Positions 1 through 8,054 of a stretch of 64,000 nt of DNA are shown here, one piece after another. Below the pieces are notes generated by a model. It was not told where the DNA came from. It ran no database searches and saw only the letters and a list, made by a program, of their open reading frames with translations. The translations under genes and the position numbers were made by a program. The stretch comes from Rhizobium sp. ACO-34A (GTDB taxonomy: Bacteria; Pseudomonadota; Alphaproteobacteria; Rhizobiales; Rhizobiaceae). The stretch lies in NCBI GenBank assembly GCA_002600635.1, contig CP021371.1:2483001-2547000 (forward strand), written 5' to 3'. The stretch's first letter is position 1; each line of letters opens with the position of its first letter.

Positions 1-328
1 TATCGAGCGCGTCGAAATCGACATCCTCGATGATGCTGCTCCAGCCGGAGCTCAACGCAGACCAGCCCTTGCGGTGATGCGCCAGAAGCCGGTCGCGCAA
101 CGAATAGCCGTGAAAATCGAAAGCGATGACCCCGTCGGTCACATACATATGCGCGCCCGCGAAGCCCTCGGCGGGAATGATACGCTCGGCATGAAAGCCC
201 GAAAGCGGCGGGTCGCGGAGATAGACGCCCGCGAGGATATGGCACGCGCCGTAGCCGAAGAAGATGCGATCAGGCAGAGCCCACCGCCTTGCCGGGTCCT
301 TCTTGATTCCACGCTTGAGGATGTACAT
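1..328 (-). CDS. Hypothetical protein, C-terminus cut off by the window edge
   Basis: Reading the minus strand from an ATG at 328, the frame stays open to the window edge, giving about 109 codons with no stop. The start of the protein reads MYILKRGIKKDPARRW, followed by an aromatic and glycine-rich stretch (FFGYGACHILAGVYL) and later DFHGYSLRDRLL. It lies 49 bases downstream of the cobM stop in the same direction, so it may be the last gene of the cobalamin operon. I do not recognise the family. The opposite strand also has open frames here, but they continue as antisense shadows of cobM. Confidence 0.6.
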   Translation of the reverse strand, partial: MYILKRGIKKDPARRWALPDRIFFGYGACHILAGVYLRDPPLSGFHAERIIPAEGFAGAHMYVTDGVIAFDFHGYSLRDRLLAHHRKGWSALSSGWSSIIEDVDFDALD

Positions 329-377
329 GCGCGAAGGCTACAGCTTTGGCCGCCGCGGTCAACGGTGGCCGAACCGG

Positions 378-1160
378 TTACTTTGCAGCCTTCTTTTTCT
401 TCTTTCCCACGCTTCTCAGAACGTGGCTGAAATCGGAATTGTAAAGGTCGCTGTCACGGAACTCGACGTGGCCGAACACCTTGCCCACCATGATCAGCGC
501 CGTGCGGGTGATCTTCGCCTTGCGCACTTCCGCCGCCATGTCCTTCAGCGTCGTGCGGATGAAAAGCTCGTCCGGCCAGGTCGAGCGATAGGCCACAACG
601 ACAGGGCAATCCTCGCCGTAATAGGGCACGAGTGTATCGCGGACGTGGGCAAGATTGCGGATGGAGAGGTGAATGGCAAGCGTTGCCCGCGACTTGCCGA
701 GGATCTCCAGCGTTTCGAATTCCGGCATGGAGGATGCCTTCATTTCGGTGCGCGTGATGATGATCGTCTGGGCGATTTCGGGCAGGGTCAGCTCCGTCTT
801 GAGCCGTGCGGCGGTCGCGGCAAAGGCGGGAACGCCCGGCACGACGTCATAGGGAATGCCGAGCGCATCGAGCCGCCGCATCTGTTCGGCGATGGCCCCG
901 TAGATCGACGGATCGCCGGAATGCACCCGCGCCACATCCTCGCCGCGCGCATGAGCGGCCTCGATTTCGGCGATGATCTCGTCGAGATGCATCGGCGCGG
1001 TATCCTTGACGATTGCGCCCTCCGGGGCAGCCTTGACGGTTTCCTCCGGCACCAGCGAACCGGCATAGAGGCACACCGGGCATCGCTCGATAAGCCTGAG
1101 GCCACGCACGGTGATGAGATCAGGTGCACCGGGACCGGCGCCGATGAAATAGACGGTCAT
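378..1160 (-). CDS. cobM: Precorrin-4 C11-methyltransferase CobM
   Basis: This 260-residue protein is a SAM-dependent tetrapyrrole methylase that methylates C11 of precorrin-4 to give precorrin-5 in cobalamin synthesis. The N-terminal glycine loop (YFIGAGPGAPDLITVRG) and the later VHSGDPSIYG and VVPGVPAFAA motifs are those of the CobM/CbiF family, and the length is normal. The C-terminus ends in an unusual lysine run (GKKKKKAAK). It is the last recognised gene of the minus-strand block cbiX-cobH-cobL-cobI-cobJ-cobM. A 170-base gap holding a palindromic repeat separates it from cobJ. Whether the natural substrate already carries cobalt depends on the upstream CbiX. Confidence 0.95.
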   Translation of the reverse strand: MTVYFIGAGPGAPDLITVRGLRLIERCPVCLYAGSLVPEETVKAAPEGAIVKDTAPMHLDEIIAEIEAAHARGEDVARVHSGDPSIYGAIAEQMRRLDALGIPYDVVPGVPAFAATAARLKTELTLPEIAQTIIITRTEMKASSMPEFETLEILGKSRATLAIHLSIRNLAHVRDTLVPYYGEDCPVVVAYRSTWPDELFIRTTLKDMAAEVRKAKITRTALIMVGKVFGHVEFRDSDLYNSDFSHVLRSVGKKKKKAAK

Positions 1161-1208
1161 GCTGTTATCCCTGTCAAAATATCTGTGACCTTGCGGTTGG
1201 GGTTCGTG

Positions 1209-1325
1209 CCCCTCATCCGGCTGCCGCCCCCTTCTCCCCGCAAGCAGGGAAAAGGGCGATCAGGATGCCGTTCTGCCTCCGTCTCTCCGCTTGCGGGGAA
1301 AGGTCCCTGCAGCCGGATGAGGGGC
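1209..1325. repeat. Palindromic repeat, family A, between cobM and cobJ
   Basis: The element starts with CCCCTCATCCG, ends with the inverted CGGATGAGGGGC, and has inner CTTCTCCCCGC and GCGGGGAAAGG arms. The same framework recurs at 2652, 6193, 12804, 26411 and 32877 in this window. It fills most of the space between cobJ and cobM. Confidence 0.85.
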
Positions 1326-1330
1326 AGACT

Positions 1331-3262
1331 TCAAGCTGTTTTCTGTGTCATCCCCGTATCCGATTTCCCGGAATAGCCGCGCGGCGTGTAAACCCAGGTC
1401 TTGCCGTCGCCCGTGGTCACCGTGCGGCTCTCCGACGATCCCACCACCACCACGGTCAGCATGTCGACGTCGTCGACATCGAGCTCGCCGAGCGGAACGG
1501 TACGGACATGTTCGCCGGGCCGGCCGAGATTGGTGGCAAGGATCACCGGCGTGTCGGACGGACGGTATTCCAAAAGCTTGTCGCGCGCCCAGGCGAGCTG
1601 TGTGCGGCGCTTCATCGACACCGGATTGTAGAAGGCGATGACGAAATCGCCCTCGCCCGCCGCCTTCACGCGCCGCTGGATATGCTCCCAGGGCGTCAGC
1701 AGGTCGGACAGCGAGATGGTGCAGAAATCGTGGCCGAGCGGAGCGCCGATACGTGCCGCCGCCGCCTGCAGCGCGGAAATCCCGGGCGAAACCTGCACGT
1801 CGATCCGGCTTGCGGCGTCCGTAATCCCGCCCTTGTCGAAAAGCTCGAACACCAGCGTCGCCATGGCATAGATGCCAGCATCGCCGGAGCAGACCAGCGA
1901 CACCGTCCTGCCCTCGCCGGCAAGCTCCATGGCGTGCACGACGCGCGCCTCTTCCTTGCCGAGATCGAAATCATGCCGCGTCTTGCCGCAGGCAAGAGGA
2001 CCGAGCAGGTCGAGATAGAGCGAATAGCCGACGAGATCGGTGGAGGCCGCGACCATGGCAGAAACCTCCGGCGAGCGCCACTGGTCGGCACCCGGGCCGA
2101 TGCCGACCACGTAGAGAGTTCCACGCGCCCGGCCTACTGTCTCGGCTTCCACGATACCGGTGGAACGGGCAATAGCGGCGGTCGCCCCCTTGGACTTGAT
2201 CTTGGCCAGAACGAGTTCGCTATCTGCACCGGCCGCTGCCAGCGCCGCACCCTCGGCGACACCATGGCACCCGACCTCGGCGAAAACGATGTCCGATGGG
2301 TTCTTCAGCCTCGGAGCCTCTTCCTCAAGCCTTGCCGCGCTGAAGAACCGTGCCGGCACACCGAAATGCGCGGCAACCGCATGGATCGCGCGTTCGTCAG
2401 CCTTGAGATCGACCGAAGCCACTGCCGCAAGGCTCTGCCGGGCAAGTCCGCTCTCCCTGAGCGCCTGTTCGGCGAGCGCGATTGCCTCCTCCGTCGAGGC
2501 ATTCCGCTCGCAGCCCATGCCGACCACCAACGTTTTCGGATGATAGACCAGTTCCAATGAGCCTGCCGTCTTCGGCTCGTCGGCAACCGTCAGCGTCACC
2601 TTGCCGTCTTCGGAGAAGGGAATGCGCGAGGAGGAAAGCCACTCTCCCGCACACCCTCTCCCCGCCTGCGGGGAGAGGGTCGGGGTGAGGGGCAAATCAG
2701 AACCCTGCCCCTCATCCGCCCTCCGGGCACCTTCTCCCCGCAGGCGGGGAGAAGGAAGAACAAGCCGTGCGGAAGCGCCAGCGACAAGCTCCGCCATCAC
2801 CGCCTTGGCGTTTTCCGGATTGGCAAGCACATAGCCCGCCGGCGGTTCATCGAGGGCGAGGCCGAATTTCAGGTCGCCCGCCGTGGTGATCGCCGCGCGG
2901 CAGTTGAGGCCATCGGCAATCTGCCGCGCCAGATCGTTGCCGCCATGGTGACCGCCGAGCAACGGCACGACGGAAGCGCCGTCCTGCGAGACAGCGACGA
3001 CCGGCGGTTCGGCATGCTTGTCGGAAAGCAGCGGCGCAAGTATCCGCACCAGCGCCCCGCAGGCCATCACGGCAACGATCGGCCGTCCGGTGGCAAACAG
3101 GGTCGCGATATGGGTCTTCGTGTCGTCGAACAGGACGTCGGCATTGCTGGTCCGGGCCTCGGCCCCATGCAGTTCGCCGCCGATGGCGAGCGCGATCTTG
3201 CGTCCGATATCATGGCCGGCCTGCGACAGGATGACGACGGCGGGTTTCTGGGCAAGGGTCAT
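1331..3262 (-). CDS. cobJ: CbiG-CobJ fusion: cobalamin protein CbiG/CobE domains joined to precorrin-3B C17-methyltransferase
   Basis: The protein has 643 residues. Residues about 8-150 look like the CbiG N-terminal domain (VVILSQAGHDIGRKIA). About 150-235 is a CbiG middle segment, and about 236-365 is the CbiG C-terminal/CobE domain (LVVGMGCERNAST, FAEVGCHGVAEGAAL). About 382-630 is a tetrapyrrole methylase of the CobJ/CbiH type (LYVVGIGPGADQWRSPE, LVCSGDAGIYAMA, VSPGISALQAAAARIGAPLG). CobJ methylates C17 and contracts the ring; CbiG opens the delta-lactone in the anaerobic route, whereas the role of CobE is unclear. Residues about 168-205 are translated from a palindromic repeat, described separately. 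The start lies 4 bases after the cobI stop, so the two genes are probably co-translated. Confidence 0.93.
   Translation of the reverse strand: MTLAQKPAVVILSQAGHDIGRKIALAIGGELHGAEARTSNADVLFDDTKTHIATLFATGRPIVAVMACGALVRILAPLLSDKHAEPPVVAVSQDGASVVPLLGGHHGGNDLARQIADGLNCRAAITTAGDLKFGLALDEPPAGYVLANPENAKAVMAELVAGASARLVLPSPRLRGEGARRADEGQGSDLPLTPTLSPQAGRGCAGEWLSSSRIPFSEDGKVTLTVADEPKTAGSLELVYHPKTLVVGMGCERNASTEEAIALAEQALRESGLARQSLAAVASVDLKADERAIHAVAAHFGVPARFFSAARLEEEAPRLKNPSDIVFAEVGCHGVAEGAALAAAGADSELVLAKIKSKGATAAIARSTGIVEAETVGRARGTLYVVGIGPGADQWRSPEVSAMVAASTDLVGYSLYLDLLGPLACGKTRHDFDLGKEEARVVHAMELAGEGRTVSLVCSGDAGIYAMATLVFELFDKGGITDAASRIDVQVSPGISALQAAAARIGAPLGHDFCTISLSDLLTPWEHIQRRVKAAGEGDFVIAFYNPVSMKRRTQLAWARDKLLEYRPSDTPVILATNLGRPGEHVRTVPLGELDVDDVDMLTVVVVGSSESRTVTTGDGKTWVYTPRGYSGKSDTGMTQKTA
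2652..2756. repeat. Family A palindromic repeat inside the cobJ coding sequence
   Basis: Two hairpins (CCCTCTCCCCGCC with GGGGAGAGGG, and CCTTCTCCCCGC with GCGGGGAGAAGG) flank a GTGAGGGG/CCCCTCATCCG junction. These are the hallmarks of the intergenic family A copies. Here the element is read through in frame as residues about 168-205 (LPSPRLRGEGARRADEG and onward), in a loop between CbiG segments ending GASARL and beginning EWLSSSRIPFSEDG. Confidence 0.88.
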
Positions 3263-3266
3263 TGGA

Positions 3267-3995
3267 TCATTCCGTTGCAGCGGCGGTCCGGGCCTTCCAG
3301 CCCTCCCCGCCCTTGTAGATAAGGATCATCGAGAAATAGGGGGCGCTTTCTTCTGCCACGTTGGCCAGCGGCAATACGCGCTGCTCGGCAAGGCTGACAC
3401 GTTCGACATAGCCGGCGCATGACGTCAGCCCCATCGCCTCGATCAGCGCGCGGATGCGGGCGAAATGCCGGCCGACCTTGATGATGGCGACCGCGCCCGC
3501 CGCCTCGATCCGCGCCCGCATGATATCGTCGTCCAGCGGCCCCGGCACGATGCTGAGCACGTCGTTTCGCGCCGCAAGCGGTCGACCGAGTGCCGCCGCC
3601 GCCGCCATCATCGAGGAAACCCCCGGCACGATCTCCGTCTCGTAGCGACCGCACAATCGTTCGAACAGGTACATGAAGGAACCGTAGAAGAAGGGGTCGC
3701 CCTCGCACAGCACCGCCACATCGGAACCGGCGTCGAGATGACGTGCCAGCGTTTCCGCCGCACCGTCATAGACCTCCTGCGCCGGGAAACGCTCGACCCG
3801 CATCGGCACGATGACGGGCACCTCCAGCTGATGCGCTCCGATATAGGGTGCTGCAATCTGCCGGGCGAAACTCGGACCGGTATCAGGTGCTGGATAGGCG
3901 ATGACCGGCACGCCCGAGAGAATGCGGTACGCTTTCAGCGTGATGAGTTCCGGGTCACCGGGACCAAGACCGAGGCCATAGAGTTTGCCGGTCAT
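3267..3995 (-). CDS. cobI: Precorrin-2 C20-methyltransferase CobI
   Basis: This tetrapyrrole methylase of about 242 residues adds the C20 methyl group to precorrin-2. Its motifs are LYGLGLGPGDPELITLKA at the N-terminus, LCEGDPFFYGSFMYLF, and VPGVSSMMAAAAALGRPL. The ATG at 3995 (MTGKLYG) is preferred because family members start right before this motif; a GTG at 4004 would add three residues. The gene ends 4 bases before the cobJ start. Upstream, about 310 bases of repeat-rich sequence separate it from cobL. Confidence 0.94.
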   Translation of the reverse strand: MTGKLYGLGLGPGDPELITLKAYRILSGVPVIAYPAPDTGPSFARQIAAPYIGAHQLEVPVIVPMRVERFPAQEVYDGAAETLARHLDAGSDVAVLCEGDPFFYGSFMYLFERLCGRYETEIVPGVSSMMAAAAALGRPLAARNDVLSIVPGPLDDDIMRARIEAAGAVAIIKVGRHFARIRALIEAMGLTSCAGYVERVSLAEQRVLPLANVAEESAPYFSMILIYKGGEGWKARTAAATE

Positions 3996-4025
3996 GCATT
4001 CCACCTTCTCGATTGCGGCGGAACA

Positions 4026-4277
4026 CCCCCCTCTGCCCTGCCGGGCATCTCCCCCTCAAGGGGGGAGATCCGCAGATGACCAACGCCCCATCCTAAAACC
4101 AACCGCGCCGAATATGGAGCGGATAAAGAAGAGGCGGCAGGGCGCATACCCCATCCGATCTCCCCCCTTGAGGGGGTAAGGAGCGATCCGCGAAGCGGAG
4201 CAATCGATCCAGTGAATCGATTGCAGCAACGAACGCCGGCAGGCCAGAGGGGGATGGGCCAGAGGGGGGTGGGCCCC
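4026..4277. repeat. Palindromic repeat, family B, long variant, between cobL and cobI
   Basis: The left arm CCCCCCTCTGCCCTGCCGGG and CTCCCCCTCAAGGGGGGAG and the right arm CTCCCCCCTTGAGGGGG ... AGAGGGGGG are characteristic of family B. This copy also carries a module with two small hairpins, TCCGC-GAA-GCGGA (4187-4199) and CAATCGAT/AATCGATTG (4201-4223), found again at 30675-30711. It fills most of the gap between cobL and cobI, and no gene is seen here. Confidence 0.85.
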
Positions 4278-4306
4278 GAAACAAGTTGGCGCAGACGAAA
4301 TCCATC

Positions 4307-5548
4307 CTATCGCTCTCCCTTCGTCACCGACCAGATCGTCACCGGCATCAGCGACTTCCAGCCGCAATACCGCCCGACAGGCGCCGCACGCGAAACCTGT
4401 AGCCGGACGAGTTCGCCGCCATGGACGCCGCGCAACTCGGCAAGCCTTGCCTCGCCTTCGATGGTCACGGCATTGGCGACCAGCCGCCCGCCCGACGGCA
4501 GTGCCTCCCAGCAGGTCTCGAACAGGCCTTCATGTGTAATCCCGCCGCCGATGAAGACGGCATCGGGCGCGTCGAGGCCGGCAAGCCCCTCGGGCGCCCT
4601 CGCCTCGACGATATCGAGATCCGGCAGGCCGAGAGCGTCGGCATTCTCGCGGATCATCGCCACCCGTTCAGGCTTCTCCTCGATGGCGATGGCGCGCGCG
4701 CCGAGCCCGATCCGCATCCATTCGAGCGCGATCGAACCGCAACCCGCCCCGACATCCCAGAGCAGCCCATGCGGAAAGGGCTGCAGGATGGACAGCGTCA
4801 CCGCCCGTATCTCCCGCTTGGTCAGCTGACCGTCATGGCGGAAGGCATCGTCCGGCAGGCCCGCTATCGGAGAGATCAGAGGGGAATTCGAAACGCAGTC
4901 GATTGCCAGCGTGTTGAACTCCGCGATTTCAGGCTGCGCAGCCAGAAGCTCCGCGGCGGTCATGGCAAGGATCCGCTCATGATCGCCGCCCATGTGCTCC
5001 AGCACGGTCAGGACTGAATTGCCGAAGCCGCGCTCCACCATCAGCGCCGCAGCTCCGAGCACGGTTTCCGCGCCGGCCGTCAGCGCCAGGATCCGGTGCC
5101 GGGGCATCAGATGCCTGTTCAGAGAGGCAAGCGGTCGGCCATGCAGCGAAATCGTCGCCACCGACTGCAGCGGCCAGCCGAGCCGGGCAGCGGCAAGCGA
5201 AAAGGCCGAAGGCGATGGCAGCACGTACATTTCACTCGCGCGAACATAACGCCGGAGCGTTGCGCCGATGCCGAAATGCATGGGATCGCCGGTGGCAAGA
5301 ATGGTAACGGGCGAGCCGCGCAGCTTCAGAACCTCGCGCAAGGTCTCGCGGAACCCGCCGCTCCAGTTGAGGATGCGCTTGAGCGCCGGAAGCGCGCTAC
5401 CATCGATCACGGCATCGAGCCGCTCGCCGAGCACCAGCGTTTCCGTCTGCCAGATGATCGATTGCGCCTCCGGCGTGAGGCTTTCAAGGCCGTTGTCTCC
5501 GACGCCGATGATGGTCAGCCACGGTTCAGTCATTGGCGTTTCAGTCAT
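4307..5548 (-). CDS. cobL: Precorrin-6Y C5,15-methyltransferase (decarboxylating) CobL
   Basis: The protein has 413 residues from the ATG at 5548 (MTETPMTEPW). The N-terminal half is a CbiE-type tetrapyrrole methylase (WLTIIGVGDNGLESL, ILATGDPMHFGIGATL). The C-terminal half is a CbiT-type SAM methyltransferase (LLWDVGAGCGSIALEW, FIGGGITHEG). Together they methylate C5 and C15 and decarboxylate the C12 acetate. The open frame extends to 5680, but those extra residues overlap cobH and look like noise. A second ATG at 5533 is possible. The start overlaps the cobH stop by 8 bases, which implies translational coupling. Confidence 0.94.
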   Translation of the reverse strand: MTETPMTEPWLTIIGVGDNGLESLTPEAQSIIWQTETLVLGERLDAVIDGSALPALKRILNWSGGFRETLREVLKLRGSPVTILATGDPMHFGIGATLRRYVRASEMYVLPSPSAFSLAAARLGWPLQSVATISLHGRPLASLNRHLMPRHRILALTAGAETVLGAAALMVERGFGNSVLTVLEHMGGDHERILAMTAAELLAAQPEIAEFNTLAIDCVSNSPLISPIAGLPDDAFRHDGQLTKREIRAVTLSILQPFPHGLLWDVGAGCGSIALEWMRIGLGARAIAIEEKPERVAMIRENADALGLPDLDIVEARAPEGLAGLDAPDAVFIGGGITHEGLFETCWEALPSGGRLVANAVTIEGEARLAELRGVHGGELVRLQVSRAAPVGRYCGWKSLMPVTIWSVTKGER

Positions 5549-6182
5549 TGGCGCCGAGCCCTCCCGCAAGCGCATTGACGGCCGCAGACGCCATGGCCGA
5601 TCCGCCCCGCCGGCCGCGAACCGCAATGAACGGCACGCCGCGGCTGTCCTCGACCAGCGCTTCCTTGCTCTCCGCCGCACCGACGAACCCGACTGGAAGG
5701 CCGAGGATCAGCGCCGGCTTCGGCGCGCCCTGGTCGATAAGTTCCAGCAGCCGGAAAAGCGCCGTCGGCGCATTGCCGATGGCGACCACCGCCCCCGCAA
5801 GCCTGTCACCCCAGAGGTCGACCTGCGCTGCAGAACGCGTGTTACCGATTTCGGCGGCCTTCGGCCTCACGCGCTCATCGTTCAGGAGGCAGATCACCTC
5901 GTTGTCGGCCGGAAGCAATCGCCTGATGATGCCGTGGCGAACCATTTCGACATCACAGAGAACCGGCGCACCGGCGGCAAACGCCGCAGCCCCTGTCTCG
6001 AACGCCCCATCCGAAAAAGCGATATCGCCGGCAAGGTCCGTCATGCCGCAGGCATGGATCAGGCGGATCGCCAGCTTTTCCATGCCGCCGGAAAAGCGGG
6101 CAAGATCCGCCTCCCGGCGGATCGTCTCGAAGGACTGCCGATAGATTTCTGCCGGATCGCGGATGTAATCGAACAAGATCAT
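5541..6182 (-). CDS. cobH: Precorrin-8X methylmutase CobH
   Basis: The enzyme moves a methyl group from C11 to C12 to form hydrogenobyrinic acid. From the ATG at 6182 (MILFDYIRDPAEIY) it has 213 residues, the normal family size. The IHACGM motif contains the histidine known to be catalytic in this family, and LPVGFVGAAESKEAL and VRGRRGGSAMASA are conserved signatures. A GTG at 6200 would add six residues. The gene lies directly after a palindromic repeat whose edge is only about 10 bases upstream of the start, so its translation signal is partly repeat-derived. Confidence 0.94.
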   Translation of the reverse strand: MILFDYIRDPAEIYRQSFETIRREADLARFSGGMEKLAIRLIHACGMTDLAGDIAFSDGAFETGAAAFAAGAPVLCDVEMVRHGIIRRLLPADNEVICLLNDERVRPKAAEIGNTRSAAQVDLWGDRLAGAVVAIGNAPTALFRLLELIDQGAPKPALILGLPVGFVGAAESKEALVEDSRGVPFIAVRGRRGGSAMASAAVNALAGGLGAND

Positions 6183-6192
6183 TCTGGAATGG

Positions 6193-6300
6193 CCCCTCAC
6201 CCCGGCCCTCTCCCCGCTTGCGGGGAGAGGGAGCGCAAACGTCGCAGCACGCCCCTTCTACCCGCTTGCGGGGAGAAGGTCCCGGCAGGGGGATGAGGGG
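6193..6300. repeat. Palindromic repeat, family A, between cbiX and cobH
   Basis: The element contains CCCCTCACC, the hairpin CCTCTCCCCGC/GCGGGGAGAGGG, a second hairpin CGCTTGCGGGGAGAAGG, and the closing GGCAGGGGGATGAGGGG. It occupies nearly the whole gap and would form the leader of cobH. Confidence 0.85.
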
Positions 6301-6333
6301 CTGTCGCCGAGAGCCGTTGCACCAGAAATACCC

Positions 6334-7725
6334 TCACTTCTTCTTCATCGAATTCGGCCCGAGCGGATGGTCCGCATGCGGGTAAGGCGCGTGGTGATGG
6401 TGGTGATGCCCGTGATCGTGCGAATGACCATGCCCGTGGTCATGTCCGTGATCGTGAGCATGTTGGTGATCATGATCGTGCCCGTGGCCATGATGCTCAT
6501 GGTCAGAATGTCCATGGTGGTGATCGTGGTCATGATCGTGATGATGATGGCCGCAGCCGCAGTTCGGGCCGTGTTCGTGAACAGCCGGCTTGCCGCTGGA
6601 GGGAGCGTTCATGACGGCCTCCAGTCCCGCATCCGGCGCGGCATTGAGCAGATGGCCGTATTTGCCGCCGAGCGTGGTCGACGCGCCATAGTCGAAGGCA
6701 GGCGCCAGATCGTTCGGTTCCGCATGGCTGTGCACCGGCGTCCAGGGCAATCCGTGTTCCTCGCAGAATTCCGGCTCGCGACAGGACGCATCGCAATCGC
6801 CGCCGCACGGACAGTCTTCAAGACCACCGCCGATGCCTTCGACATGGTGGTGGTGGCTCTCCTGCGGCTGGCCGATATCTGCCTCGAAGCCGAGGACCTG
6901 CTCCCGGTACTTGCACATCTGGCAGTTCATCAGGGCGGCACCTTCGAGGATTTCCCCGACGCGATCCTGAAAGGCGTCCAGCACCAGCGGATGGTCGTTG
7001 AGATAGCTCGCCTTGACGAACTGGATCTCCGGATGCCGTTCGGCAACGACATCGGTATAGCTGTAGATACGCTTCACCAGCACACCGGTGAACAGGAAGT
7101 ACGGGAAGACGATGATACGCTTGTAACCGAGCCGTGCGGCATGTTCGAGACCCGGCTCGACCAGCGGGAAGGTCACTCCGGAATAGCAGGTCTCGCCCCA
7201 GCCGAAGCCCATGCCTTCCCAGAGCATGCGCATGACTTTGGTCGCATTGGAGTTGGCGTCGGGGTCGGACGAGCCGCGCCCCACCACCATCAGCAGCGTC
7301 TCGTGCTTGTCGACGAAACCGAGCGTCGCGTTCGCCTCGTCGACGGCCTCCTGGATACGGTCCCCGGCGGCGCGGATCATCTTCAGGTCGATGCCGAGTT
7401 CCCGCCCGTAGGTGATGACCATGCCGGGGTTCTGCGCCTGATAGGTGTTCAGCACCGAGGGAATGTCGTTCTTGGCGTGTCCCGCGGCAAACAGCATGCC
7501 GGGAACCGCCAGAACCCGCGTCACGCCTTCCGCGCGCAGCTTGTCGAGGCCGACGGAAATCACCGGATTGCAGAATTCAAGATAGCCGTATTCCACCGGC
7601 AGGTCGGGATTGCGCTCGCGCAAGGCTTCCGCGATCACCGCGAATTCGCGCGCTGCGTTCTGGTTGCGGCTGCCATGCCCGCACACCATGATTCCGAGTT
7701 TTTCCGCCATGAGATTTTTCGCCAT
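6334..7725 (-). CDS. cbiX: Sirohydrochlorin cobaltochelatase, long CbiX type with Fe-S motif and histidine-rich tail
   Basis: Two tandem chelatase domains are visible: residues about 5-130 with the metal-site histidine in IMVCGHGSRNQNA and MLFAAGHAKNDIP, and about 150-285 with MVVGRGSSDPDANS and VFPYFLFTGVLVKR. An MNCQMCKYRE motif follows, as in CbiX proteins that bind an Fe-S centre, then a cysteine-rich patch (EDCPCGGDCDASC). The last 80 or so residues are packed with His and Asp. CbiX inserts cobalt into sirohydrochlorin at the start of the anaerobic B12 route; the tail probably stores or delivers the metal. The ATG at 7725 is chosen because GGGAGG lies 9 bases upstream; the frame opens at 7758. 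About 463 residues. It heads the minus-strand operon. Confidence 0.9.
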   Translation of the reverse strand: MAKNLMAEKLGIMVCGHGSRNQNAAREFAVIAEALRERNPDLPVEYGYLEFCNPVISVGLDKLRAEGVTRVLAVPGMLFAAGHAKNDIPSVLNTYQAQNPGMVITYGRELGIDLKMIRAAGDRIQEAVDEANATLGFVDKHETLLMVVGRGSSDPDANSNATKVMRMLWEGMGFGWGETCYSGVTFPLVEPGLEHAARLGYKRIIVFPYFLFTGVLVKRIYSYTDVVAERHPEIQFVKASYLNDHPLVLDAFQDRVGEILEGAALMNCQMCKYREQVLGFEADIGQPQESHHHHVEGIGGGLEDCPCGGDCDASCREPEFCEEHGLPWTPVHSHAEPNDLAPAFDYGASTTLGGKYGHLLNAAPDAGLEAVMNAPSSGKPAVHEHGPNCGCGHHHHDHDHDHHHGHSDHEHHGHGHDHDHQHAHDHGHDHGHGHSHDHGHHHHHHAPYPHADHPLGPNSMKKK

Positions 7726-8054
7726 GGGACAAGGCCTCCCTGCTTCGTTGCCGTTCATGTACGAAGCGCCGGAACCGCGAGCGCGGTTCGCTGGCCTTGG
7801 GGACAGCTCCGGAATTGGCCCCCTGATTGGGTCAGCCGCACCGGACTATTTCCAGCCTGTCGAACAGGCGCCGTCGCACATGAGACAGAGCTTTATCGAA
7901 GGCGACATGACCGGTCAAACCCGTTTGCGCCGGATTGTGTGGAGGATGCGGCGAAGGTCTGAGACGACGGTCCGATCCCGGCGCGACATGTTGCCCCGGC
8001 TGGCAGTTTGGTGCATGACTTGATACCCGCCGCATCCTCATTCACAGGTCTATC
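7726..8054. other. Divergent intergenic region between cbiX and the TSUP permease gene
   Basis: No gene is supported in these 329 bases. A perfect inverted repeat GAACCGCG-AG-CGCGGTTC lies at 7772-7789, about 47 bases upstream of the cbiX start on its leader. A short CCTGT-CGA-ACAGG hairpin lies near 7856. Neither strand shows the B12 box GCCACTG, so I do not call a second cobalamin riboswitch. Both promoters must lie here. Confidence 0.5.

Noticed and set aside
6367..7962. A 531-codon plus-strand frame opposite cbiX
   Set aside because: Its Val/Met-rich end simply mirrors the His-rich tail of CbiX; no independent coding evidence.
7726..8054. A second cobalamin riboswitch ahead of cbiX
   Set aside because: The B12 box and the AGGAGACCTGCC block are absent on both strands; only simple hairpins are present.
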